Part shown: positions 1 through 5,519 of the stretch, piece after piece
How positions within the stretch are numbered: position 1 is the first letter of the stretch
Layout of the letters: every line of letters starts with the position of its first letter
From: Polyangiaceae bacterium
Lineage (GTDB): Bacteria; Myxococcota_A; Polyangia; Polyangiales; Polyangiaceae
Direction of reading: 5' to 3'
Assembly (NCBI GenBank): GCA_025934595.1
Contig: JAICXU010000243.1
Span: forward strand, 1 to 5,800
Length of the DNA: 5,800 nt
Notes under the pieces: model-generated
The model's database searches: none
What the model was told of the DNA's origin: nothing
What the model saw: the letters and a program-made list of their open reading frames with translations, nothing else
Translations under genes and position numbers: made by a program

Positions 1-240
1 AAAGCTTCGGTGTGTCCTGGCGACTCCGGCGGACCGGTCCTCGCGCGCGGCACGCACGAGGTCGTCGGCGTCGTCTCGATGAGCGCCATGGACGGCGACG
101 ATCGCACCGCAAGCCCCTCGCTCATGGCACGAATCGACGCGTTTCGCCCTGTTTTCGCGCATGCGCGGCAAATCGCAGACGGCACGCCGGCGAGCGAGCT
201 TCCGCCCCTCTCTTGCAAAGAGCTCGCGCCCTCCAAATAA
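1..240 (+). CDS. Trypsin-like (S1) serine protease, C-terminal end (5' partial)
   Basis: This frame is open from base 1 and ends at TAA 238-240, so only the last 79 residues are present. Near its start it reads VCPGDSGGPV. The GDSGGP core (bases 19-36) is the signature around the catalytic serine of chymotrypsin-fold S1 peptidases, with the Ser codon at 25-27 and the usual Cys two residues before the Gly. A strand of the VVGVVS type follows, as expected for the substrate-pocket wall. A helix-like segment (LMARIDAFRPVFAHA) corresponds to the C-terminal helix of trypsins. A roughly 20-residue tail ending in PPLSCKELAPSK holds one more Cys. The His and Asp of the triad and any signal peptide lie upstream of the window, so export is inferred from the family. 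The internal GTG at base 10 and ATGs are not plausible starts because they would leave only a fragment of the fold. No relation to glmS downstream is evident. Confidence 0.85.
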   Translation, partial: KASVCPGDSGGPVLARGTHEVVGVVSMSAMDGDDRTASPSLMARIDAFRPVFAHARQIADGTPASELPPLSCKELAPSK

Positions 241-249
241 AACGAGCCA

Positions 250-291
250 GCGCGCCAGCACGGGAAAGAATTTGAGCTTGTCCCGGCGCGC
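250..291 (+). other. Imperfect GC-rich hairpin between the protease gene and glmS
   Basis: GCGCGCC (250-256) is the exact reverse complement of GGCGCGC (285-291). Inside it, GGGAAAG (262-268) can pair with CTTGTCCC (277-284) with one bulged base, leaving an 8-nt loop and a 5-nt one-sided bulge. It lies 10 nt after the protease stop and ends 24 nt before the glmS start. No T-run follows, so it is not a canonical intrinsic terminator. It could be a degenerate terminator of the protease gene, a structured glmS leader, or chance pairing in GC-rich DNA. Confidence 0.3.
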
Positions 292-300
292 AGCTAGTAC
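272..300 (+). promoter_or_regulatory. Weak candidate sigma-70-type promoter for glmS
   Basis: TTGAGC (272-277) and TAGTAC (295-300) are separated by 17 nt and match the -35/-10 consensus at 4/6 and 3/6 positions. Transcription would start near 307, giving glmS a leader of only about 9 nt. That fits the lack of a good Shine-Dalgarno before 316 but makes the call uncertain. The -35 lies in the loop of the 250-291 hairpin. glmS may instead be transcribed from further upstream. Confidence 0.2.
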
Positions 301-315
301 TCACGTGCATCGAGC

Positions 316-2145
316 ATGTGCGGGATCGTCGGCTACGTCGGTGACAAGGATTGTGCGTCGCTCCTCGTCGAAGGGCTGAGGAAGCTCGAGTATCGCGGCT
401 ATGACTCCGCGGGGCTCGCGGTCGAAACGAGCGCAGGAAAAGTCGGCGTCGTTCGCGCCGTCGGCAAGCTCGCGAATCTCGATGCCGCGCTTGCCAAGAC
501 CCCGCTCTCCGGCAAGACGGGCATCGGTCACACGCGATGGGCTACGCATGGCCGGCCGAGCGAAGCGAACGCGCATCCGCACGTCGCCGGCAACGTCGCG
601 GTCGTGCACAACGGCATCATCGAAAATCACGTCGAGCTTCGTCGCGGCCTCGAAGCCGCGGGCGTCAAGTTCACGAGCGACACGGACACGGAGATCGTCG
701 CCCACCTCGTTCATGAGGAAATGGGGAAAAAACAAGGCGATTTCGCGTCGTCGGTGCGCCGGGCGCTCGCGCGATTGCGTGGCGCGTATGCGATCGCGAT
801 CGTGTGCGGTGACGTTCCGGAGACGATCTTGGTCGCAAAGAACGCGTCGCCTCTCGTCATCGGCATCGGTGACGGCGAAATGATGGCCGCGAGCGACATC
901 CCCGCGCTCCTCGCGCACACGCGCGACGTCATTTTTCTGGAAGACGGAGAGATGGCGGTGCTCGAGAAGAAGAGCGCGACGCTCTCGACGCTCGACGGCA
1001 AACCGATCACGCGAGCACCGAAGCGCATCGATTGGTCGCCGGCGCAGGCGGAAAAAGGCGGTTTCAAGCACTTCATGCTCAAGGAAATCTTCGAGCAGCC
1101 GCGTGCGATCGAAGACACGCTCCGCGGTCGCATCGACGTGACCGCCGGCGAAATCGTCGAAGAAGAAATCGGCGTGACGGCCACGCTCGCGAAGAAAATC
1201 GCGCGCGTGTATTTCGTGGCGTGCGGCACGAGCTCACATGCCGCGATCGCAGGCCGATATTGGGTCGAGCAGCTCGCGCGCATTCCGGCCACCGTCGAGA
1301 TCGGCAGCGAGGTGCGCACGCGTGAGCCCGTCTTCGGACCGGGCGATCTCGTCGTCGCCGTGAGCCAGAGCGGCGAAACGGCGGACACGCTCGCGGCCGT
1401 GCGAACCGCGAAAGCGATGGGCGCGCACATTCTGGCCGTCGCGAACGTGCTCGACAGCGCGATCCCTCGCGCGAGCGACGGCGCGCTCTACACGCACGCC
1501 GGCCCCGAGATCGGCGTCGCGTCGACGAAGTGTTTCACCGCGCAGCTCGCCGCGCTGCTCATGCTGGCCGTGCATCTCGGTCGCGCGCGAGGCGCGCTCT
1601 CGAAAGAAGAGGCGCGGCGCATTCTCGATGCGCTGCTCGCGGTACCGCACGCCATGCGCGATGCGCTCGAAGAAGCGGAGCACGTGAAGAACCTCGCGCG
1701 AAAATACGCCCGCGCCCGCGACATGCTCTTTTTGGGGCGCGGCACCGGCTTTCCCATCGCGCTCGAAGGCGCGCTGAAGCTCAAAGAAATTTCCTACATC
1801 CACGCCGAGGGCTATGCGGCCGGCGAAATGAAGCACGGTCCCATCGCGCTCATCGACGAAGAGATGCCCGTCGTCGTCGTGGCTCCGCGCGATGCGCATT
1901 ACGAAAAAACGATGTCGAACCTGCACGAGGTGCGTGCGCGCGAAGCACAAGTCATCGCCGTCGTCTCGGAAGGCGACAAGGACGTCGTCGGTGTGGACGC
2001 GATTCGAGTGCCGGTCGTCGAGCCGGAGGTGCTTCCGCTCGTGACGGTGATTCCGCTGCAGCTTTTGAGCTATTTCATCGCTGACATCAAAGGCACCGAC
2101 GTCGATCAGCCGCGCAATCTCGCGAAGACGGTCACAGTCGAGTAG
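316..2145 (+). CDS. glmS: Glutamine--fructose-6-phosphate aminotransferase (isomerizing)
   Basis: This cytosolic enzyme converts fructose-6-phosphate and glutamine to glucosamine-6-phosphate and glutamate, the first committed step to UDP-GlcNAc for peptidoglycan and lipopolysaccharide. At 609 residues it has the usual bacterial GlmS length. The N-terminal Ntn-type glutaminase domain (about 2-220) opens with MCGIVGYVG. Cys2 becomes the catalytic N-terminal Cys after Met removal, which fixes the start at 316. It also shows YRGYDSAGL (26-34), GIGHTRWATHG (69-79) and HNGIIENH from 98. Two sugar-isomerase (SIS) domains follow, about 290-420 and 460-600. They carry the phosphosugar-binding CGTSSHA (303-309) and SQSGET (350-355), then GRGTGFPIALEGALKLKE and GYAAGEMKHGP. 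The C-terminal PRNLAKTVTVE includes the conserved Lys (604) of the sugar site. All key residues are present. No Shine-Dalgarno is evident; only CGAG precedes the ATG. No glmS ribozyme is recognisable in the short leader. Confidence 0.98.
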   Translation: MCGIVGYVGDKDCASLLVEGLRKLEYRGYDSAGLAVETSAGKVGVVRAVGKLANLDAALAKTPLSGKTGIGHTRWATHGRPSEANAHPHVAGNVAVVHNGIIENHVELRRGLEAAGVKFTSDTDTEIVAHLVHEEMGKKQGDFASSVRRALARLRGAYAIAIVCGDVPETILVAKNASPLVIGIGDGEMMAASDIPALLAHTRDVIFLEDGEMAVLEKKSATLSTLDGKPITRAPKRIDWSPAQAEKGGFKHFMLKEIFEQPRAIEDTLRGRIDVTAGEIVEEEIGVTATLAKKIARVYFVACGTSSHAAIAGRYWVEQLARIPATVEIGSEVRTREPVFGPGDLVVAVSQSGETADTLAAVRTAKAMGAHILAVANVLDSAIPRASDGALYTHAGPEIGVASTKCFTAQLAALLMLAVHLGRARGALSKEEARRILDALLAVPHAMRDALEEAEHVKNLARKYARARDMLFLGRGTGFPIALEGALKLKEISYIHAEGYAAGEMKHGPIALIDEEMPVVVVAPRDAHYEKTMSNLHEVRAREAQVIAVVSEGDKDVVGVDAIRVPVVEPEVLPLVTVIPLQLLSYFIADIKGTDVDQPRNLAKTVTVE

Positions 2146-2164
2146 CTCGGGATCGAGCCCGAGC
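2145..2164. terminator. Hairpin between convergent genes, possible bidirectional terminator
   Basis: GCTCGGG (2145-2151) and CCCGAGC (2158-2164) form a perfect 7-bp GC-rich stem with a 6-nt loop. The first base is the last base of the glmS stop codon, and the structure lies 11 nt beyond the chemoreceptor stop (2176-2178) on the opposite strand. Its place between two convergent genes suits a shared transcription terminator. There is no U-run on either side, so it would be a weak intrinsic terminator or a Rho-assisted or RNA-end-stabilising stem. Confidence 0.45.
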
Positions 2165-2175
2165 CCAAATCCGAA

Positions 2176-3264
2176 TCAGCCGATCTTGCGAAGGCGCTCG
2201 ACGGCGCCACTCAGCTGCTTCAGCGAGCTGTCTTGATTCTTCGCGCTCTGCTCGATGCGCGTGGCGGTGCCGAGCACCGTTTCGGTGGCGCGCGATTGCG
2301 AGCGATGGCTTTGATTGAGCTGGCTCACCATCGAAGAAATATTTTCGATCGCGGTCGTGATCTGCCGTCCGCCGCGCGCTTGCTCTTGGGAGGAGCGCTC
2401 GACGTGTTGCGTGATGAGGCGCATTTTCTCGGCTGATTTCATGATCAGCTCGGAGCCGCGCGCTTGCTCGGCGGTGGCGGCGGCGATCTGCTGCACCGTC
2501 TCCGCGATGCGTCCGATGGCGTCGGTGACTTGCTTCGAGCCCTTGGCTTGCTCGACGGTGGCGCGGGCGATCGCGCGCACCATGTTCGTCGACTTCTGGC
2601 TCGACTCGAGGATTTTCTTCAGCGCGCGCTCGGCTTCGTTCGAGACCTCGACGCCGCGATCGACGTTCAACGCGCCGCGCTCGACGGCCACGATCGCGTT
2701 CTTCGATTCGGCTTGGATCGTCTTGATGAGGTCGGTGATCTCGCGCGTGCTCGCGCCCGCGCGCTCGGCGAGATCTTTGATTTCGTCGGCGACGACGGCG
2801 AAGCCTTTGCCTTGCTCGCCCGCTTGGGCGGCGATGATGGCGGCGTTCAAGGCGAGGAGGTTCGTTTGCTCGGCGACGTCGTCGATGACGTTCACGATCT
2901 GGCCGATCGCCTCGATGCGCGAGCCGAGATTACTGATGACGCTGACCGCTTCCTGCGAGCTCTCCTTGATGCGGTAAATCTCGCTGATCGTCTTCAAAAT
3001 GGCCTCGGCGCCTTTTTCGGCGTCGAGCGCGACTTCTTCGGAGAGGCGCGCGGTTTCGTTCGCGTTCGATTGCACTTGGTCGATCGAGACATCCATCTCG
3101 TTCATCGACGAGCTCGTCTCTTCGGCCGTGAGCGAGAGCGCGTCGACGTTCTTCGCGACCTCTTTGATCGAGTACGCCATCTCTTCGATCGAGCTCACCG
3201 TTTCGCGCACGCTGCCGGCGAGCTCGCCGACGTTCTCCGCCACCTCGTCGCTCGTCGCCGTCAT
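2176..3264 (-). CDS. Methyl-accepting chemotaxis protein, C-terminal signalling part (downstream of an in-frame stop)
   Basis: This is the 362-residue cytoplasmic signalling domain of a chemoreceptor, which controls CheA kinase through CheW. It is almost wholly heptad-patterned coiled coil: a methylation-helix-like Ser/Glu/Thr-rich arm (1-110), a hairpin tip (about 125-168) reading DDVAEQTNLLALNAA then GEQGKGFAVVADEIKDLAERA, and a returning arm to 362. The tip matches the conserved CheA/CheW contact region of MCPs; the usual Glu after NAAI is Ile here. There is no C-terminal CheR/CheB-tethering pentapeptide (it ends ERLRKIG). The ATG at 3264 is the first available start, but no Shine-Dalgarno precedes it, and it is in the same frame as the 3774-3286 reading frame. 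One TAA plus seven codons separate the two. I therefore read it as the second half of one roughly 532-residue receptor. It could be a soluble receptor made by reinitiation, a pseudogene fragment, or the result of a base-call error. Confidence 0.85.
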   Translation of the reverse strand: MTATSDEVAENVGELAGSVRETVSSIEEMAYSIKEVAKNVDALSLTAEETSSSMNEMDVSIDQVQSNANETARLSEEVALDAEKGAEAILKTISEIYRIKESSQEAVSVISNLGSRIEAIGQIVNVIDDVAEQTNLLALNAAIIAAQAGEQGKGFAVVADEIKDLAERAGASTREITDLIKTIQAESKNAIVAVERGALNVDRGVEVSNEAERALKKILESSQKSTNMVRAIARATVEQAKGSKQVTDAIGRIAETVQQIAAATAEQARGSELIMKSAEKMRLITQHVERSSQEQARGGRQITTAIENISSMVSQLNQSHRSQSRATETVLGTATRIEQSAKNQDSSLKQLSGAVERLRKIG

Positions 3265-3399
3265 GTCGAGGTTAGACGAAGACGATTACTCGGCGCTCGT
3301 CGCGAGGGCCTCGACGCCTTGCGCGATGTCGCTGATCGCCTTCGCCATCTCGGCGATTTGCTTCGAGGTCTCTTCGGCTGCGGACAGCTGCGTGCGGAC
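3064..3399 (-). repeat. Four tandem 28-residue (84-nt) coiled-coil repeat blocks in the chemoreceptor
   Basis: Reading straight through the internal stop, the protein falls into consecutive 28-residue blocks coded at 3399-3316, 3315-3232, 3231-3148 and 3147-3064. Each starts with Val and has a Leu at position 4 or 5. Position 10 is Glu in blocks one, three and four (codons GAG, GAA, GAG), followed by Ser/Thr-rich residues. Three of the four have Met at position 18. Block two has the stop TAA at position 10. Twenty-eight residues are four heptads, the natural period of MCP methylation helices, so these reflect coiled-coil structure; the DNA itself is not closely repeated. Confidence 0.7.
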
Positions 3400-3774
3400 A
3401 CCCTCGGCGAGCTTTCGCGTGAGATCGTCGAGCACTTTTTCGGCTTCGTCGATCTGCATCTGTCGTTCGCCGGTCGCGGCGACGTCTTTTTTGCGCTGCG
3501 ATGCGACGGCAGAGAGCTCCTCGTACACGCGCTCGAGATCGGCGGACGCCGATGCAGGCGCGCGGACTTTTTCGCCGTTCGCCGAGCTGCGCACCGCTTC
3601 GACGAGGCCCGCAAGCGATTCGCCTCCGCCCGATGCGGTCGTGACCACGATCAAAAGAAGACCGACGATGGCGACCGCCATCACGGGAAGCGCCTGGTCT
3701 TTGATGACGAACGAAGCGGCGAGGGCAGCGGCGCCGAGAACGAATGCCGTCCAGTGTTTGGGAGTGAACGTCAT
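3286..3774 (-). CDS. Methyl-accepting chemotaxis protein, N-terminal membrane-anchor part (truncated by a TAA)
   Basis: This 162-residue reading frame begins with a short cytoplasmic stretch and two hydrophobic segments (about 8-24 and 31-47), split by a tight loop with IKDQ. There is thus a membrane hairpin but no periplasmic ligand-binding domain. Residues about 52-95 (from SLAGLVEAVR) look HAMP-like: amphipathic helix, Gly-Glu turn, Pro, then a second helix. From about 100 the heptad-rich methylation helix begins and runs to Glu162, where TAA (3288-3286) stops it. The same frame continues without a shift into the signalling domain ending at 2176. The start ATG (3774-3772) overlaps the methyltransferase stop as ATGA, which supports this start and suggests translational coupling. 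Alone, this piece lacks the CheA/CheW tip and could not signal normally. No signal peptide cleavage site is evident. Confidence 0.75.
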   Translation of the reverse strand: MTFTPKHWTAFVLGAAALAASFVIKDQALPVMAVAIVGLLLIVVTTASGGGESLAGLVEAVRSSANGEKVRAPASASADLERVYEELSAVASQRKKDVAATGERQMQIDEAEKVLDDLTRKLAEGVRTQLSAAEETSKQIAEMAKAISDIAQGVEALATSAE

Positions 3775-4754
3775 CGCTTGGACTTCGCGCGAGCGTACGC
3801 GGGCCGCAACATCGACTCAAGCCTGGCGGTCAGAGTTTCGATGGCGACGTCGCTCGCGTCGATCCCGACGAATTTCCGGCCCATTCGTGCGGCAACGGCG
3901 AGCGTGGTGCCGCTGCCTGCGTACGGATCGAGCACGACGTCGCCTTCCGAGGTCAGCGCCGACATGATTCGCTCGAGGAGAGCCTCCGGCTTTTGCGAGG
4001 GATAGCCCGTGCGCTCTCGCGAAACCGGCGCGATCACGCCGATGTCCCAGACGTCGCCGAGAGGCACGCCGCGGCTCTTTTCTTCCGTCGTCGACGATCG
4101 CGCGCGGCGGCCGGTCTCCGAAACGACGGCGCGCTGTTTGTGGGTGCCCCACGTCGCGAGCGTCGACGCGGCGAGCGGCTCGTAGAGCGTGTTCCACCGC
4201 GGCGCGCTCGTCGCGTCTTTTCGATACCGAAGCAAGACGTCATGAACGCGCTGGAAATTGGCCGTTTTCGAAGGCCAGCGCCGATATCGCCAGACGATCT
4301 CGCTCGCGAAACATTCCTCGCCGAAGATCTCGTCCATCATCACCTTCACGTAGTGGCTCGTCTTCGTGTCGACATGCACGACGATCGATCCGTGCGGCGC
4401 CAAGAGATCACGCGCGCGGGTGATGCGATCGCCGAGCGCCTGCAAATACGCCGCGCGATCGGTCCACCGATCGTCGAACGCTACGCGTGTCGTGCGGTGA
4501 CCCGGCGTCTCTCCTTTGACGATTTTCGCGTGAAGCCGCCCGGTCAAGAAAGGCGGGTCCATGTAGACGAGCGTCACCGACTCAGGCTTCTTGCCCGCGA
4601 GAGCGGTCAGGACCTCGAGATTGTCGCCCTGGTAGACCTCGCCGGCCTCGAACTTGGCGGCCGGCGCGAGCTCCCGAATCTTGGCGACCGCCGGCCGATC
4701 GAAAATCGAGCCATTTTTCCCGCTCCACGCGAGGGTCACGGGCCGCTCTCTCAT
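3771..4754 (-). CDS. Beta-class site-specific DNA methyltransferase (N6-adenine or N4-cytosine)
   Basis: This 327-residue enzyme is predicted to transfer a methyl group from S-adenosylmethionine to the exocyclic amino group of adenine or cytosine in a specific DNA sequence. The catalytic motif IV, VYMDPPF (DPPF at 66-69), comes before the cofactor motif DPYAGSGTT (276-284). That IV-before-I order defines beta-class amino-methyltransferases (N6_N4_Mtase fold), as in M.HinfI and CcrM. A GYPSQKPEALLERI segment (250-263) is the usual linker before motif I. The variable 150-240 stretch probably holds the target-recognition part; the target cannot be read from sequence. No CcrM-like C-terminal extension is present; it ends AYARAKSKR. 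I chose ATG 4754 because the family's fold begins soon after. The frame stays open back to 5345, but that extension is antisense to the peroxiredoxin gene. GTG 4757 is an equally possible start. No restriction enzyme is adjacent, so it looks solitary. Its stop overlaps the chemoreceptor start by 4 nt. Confidence 0.93.
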   Translation of the reverse strand: MRERPVTLAWSGKNGSIFDRPAVAKIRELAPAAKFEAGEVYQGDNLEVLTALAGKKPESVTLVYMDPPFLTGRLHAKIVKGETPGHRTTRVAFDDRWTDRAAYLQALGDRITRARDLLAPHGSIVVHVDTKTSHYVKVMMDEIFGEECFASEIVWRYRRWPSKTANFQRVHDVLLRYRKDATSAPRWNTLYEPLAASTLATWGTHKQRAVVSETGRRARSSTTEEKSRGVPLGDVWDIGVIAPVSRERTGYPSQKPEALLERIMSALTSEGDVVLDPYAGSGTTLAVAARMGRKFVGIDASDVAIETLTARLESMLRPAYARAKSKR

Positions 4755-4763
4755 CACACCCAA

Positions 4764-4793
4764 ATTGTATTTGGCGCCATCTCCGCCCGTAAA
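4764..4793 (-). promoter_or_regulatory. Candidate promoter for the methyltransferase-chemoreceptor operon
   Basis: On the minus strand, TTTACG (4793-4788) and TACAAT (4769-4764) are spaced 18 nt apart, matching -35 and -10 consensus at 4/6 and 5/6. Transcription would begin about 7 nt beyond the -10, near 4757. That is the G of the GTG directly before ATG 4754, so the mRNA could be leaderless. This agrees with the lack of a usable Shine-Dalgarno before the start. The site lies in a small AT-richer patch of otherwise GC-rich DNA. Confidence 0.4.
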
Positions 4794-4812
4794 GTTTTCG
4801 GCCTTCGCCCTC

Positions 4813-4841
4813 TTGACTGTTGCGCGGCGTGCCGATGAAAT
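4813..4841 (+). promoter_or_regulatory. Candidate sigma-70-type promoter for the peroxiredoxin-trpS unit
   Basis: TTGACT (4813-4818) and TGAAAT (4836-4841) are separated by 17 nt, matching consensus at 5/6 and 4/6. A start near 4848 leaves a leader of about 21 nt containing GAAAGG (4854-4859), nine nt before the ATG at 4869, a good Shine-Dalgarno. It is back to back with the methyltransferase promoter in the 114-nt divergent gap, with the two -35 elements about 20 bp apart. No clear operator palindrome is visible. Confidence 0.5.
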
Positions 4842-4868
4842 CCTCTGCCCAGCGAAAGGCACACCACG

Positions 4869-5519
4869 ATGCTCACGGTCGGCGACAAGATCCCCTCGTT
4901 TTCCCTCACCAATGACTCGGGCGACACCATCACCGATCAGTCGTTCGCAGGAAAAACGGTCGTTCTTTATTTTTATCCGAAAGACGACACGCCGGGCTGC
5001 ACGCGCGAGGCGATCGCATTCACCCAGAACGTGGACGCATTTCGAAATGCAGGCGCCGAGGTCGTCGGCGTATCGCGCGACTCGCTCGATAGCCACGGCA
5101 AGTTCAAGAACAAGTACGCGCTCAAGATTCCGCTTCTCTCGGATCCGGAGCTGCAGCTCCATCGCGCGTTCGGCGCGTGGGGAAAGAAAGTCCTCTATGG
5201 CAAGGAGCACGAAGGCGCGCTTCGGAGCACGTTCATCATCGACAAATACGGCACGGTCGTGCGCGTCTTTCCGAGCGTCAAAGTCGACGGTCACGCCGAA
5301 GCGGTCCTCGCGGCGCTGACGGGCGAGGCCCCGCCGATGTCGCACAACAAGACGATGATGCCGCCGGCCAAGAAGGCGAAGGCGGCGAAGAAGATCAAGA
5401 CCGCGACCAAGACCAAGACCAAGGCGAAGTCGAAACCGAAGTCGAAACCGAAGTCGACGGCGAAGAAGAAGAAGACGGCGAAGACGAAGACGGCGAAGCG
5501 GAAGGGCAAGAAGAAGTGA
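4869..5519 (+). CDS. bcp: Peroxiredoxin, BCP/PrxQ family, with lysine-rich C-terminal tail
   Basis: This thiol peroxidase reduces hydrogen peroxide and organic hydroperoxides in the cytoplasm. Residues 1-155 are a complete thioredoxin-fold BCP: VGDKIPSFSL at the start, VVLYFYPKDDTPGCTREA (31-48) with the peroxidatic Cys44 in the PxxxTxxC setting, then GVSRDSLDSHGKF, PLLSDPE and STFIIDKYGTVVRVF. The resolving Cys that many BCPs carry five residues after the first is Ile49, and Cys44 is the only cysteine, so it should act as a 1-Cys enzyme. The usual family length is about 150-160. Here residues 156-216 form an extra tail, and 25 of the last 50 residues are Lys, mixed with Ala, Thr, Ser and Pro, like histone-H1-type DNA-binding tails. 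The start is supported by GAAAGG at 4854-4859. The stop overlaps the trpS GTG by 4 nt. The family assignment is firm; the tail's role is unknown. Confidence 0.95.
   Translation: MLTVGDKIPSFSLTNDSGDTITDQSFAGKTVVLYFYPKDDTPGCTREAIAFTQNVDAFRNAGAEVVGVSRDSLDSHGKFKNKYALKIPLLSDPELQLHRAFGAWGKKVLYGKEHEGALRSTFIIDKYGTVVRVFPSVKVDGHAEAVLAALTGEAPPMSHNKTMMPPAKKAKAAKKIKTATKTKTKAKSKPKSKPKSTAKKKKTAKTKTAKRKGKKK
5367..5516 (+). repeat. Low-complexity purine-rich tract coding the Lys tail, with a tandem 12-mer
   Basis: The top strand here is mostly AAG-type codons with interspersed GCG, ACG and TCG. AAGTCGAAACCG is repeated exactly at 5427-5438 and 5439-5450 and begins a third time at 5451-5456 (peptide KSKP, KSKP, KS). 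Runs of AAG follow from 5464 and near 5507-5515. Such short in-frame repeats can expand or contract by slippage in multiples of three without breaking the frame. Confidence 0.75.
5501..5506 (+). promoter_or_regulatory. Ribosome binding site for trpS inside the peroxiredoxin gene
   Basis: GAAGGG ends nine nt before the GTG at 5516 and lies within the last codons of the peroxiredoxin tail. It supports GTG 5516 as the trpS start. No other start codon occurs in that frame before the HIGN motif. Confidence 0.5.

Noticed and set aside
241..315. glmS ribozyme or riboswitch upstream of glmS.
   Set aside because: The 75-nt gap is too short for the known ribozyme, and the only structure seen is a simple bulged hairpin.
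3265..3285. Frameshift as the cause of the split chemoreceptor.
   Set aside because: Both parts are in the same reading phase and the seven codons between (SSSSNLD) fit the repeat; only the stop codon interrupts the frame.
2464..4005. A 513-codon open frame on the plus strand across the chemoreceptor and part of the methyltransferase.
   Set aside because: It is antisense to two genes with clear domain signatures, its translation is a low-complexity Arg/Asp/Leu-rich product, and long antisense frames are common in high-GC DNA.
3771..4754. Restriction-modification system.
   Set aside because: Only a methyltransferase is present; neither neighbour resembles an endonuclease or specificity subunit within this window.
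4754..4780. Eight-codon frame (MAPNTIWV) ending in a TGA that overlaps the methyltransferase ATG, as a possible leader peptide.
   Set aside because: The GGAG sequence directly abuts its ATG with no spacing, and the predicted transcription start near 4757 lies downstream of it.
4755..5345. N-terminal extension of the methyltransferase frame back to 5345, giving a 524-residue protein.
   Set aside because: The extra 197 codons are antisense to the peroxiredoxin gene and show no domain; the family fold begins shortly after ATG 4754.
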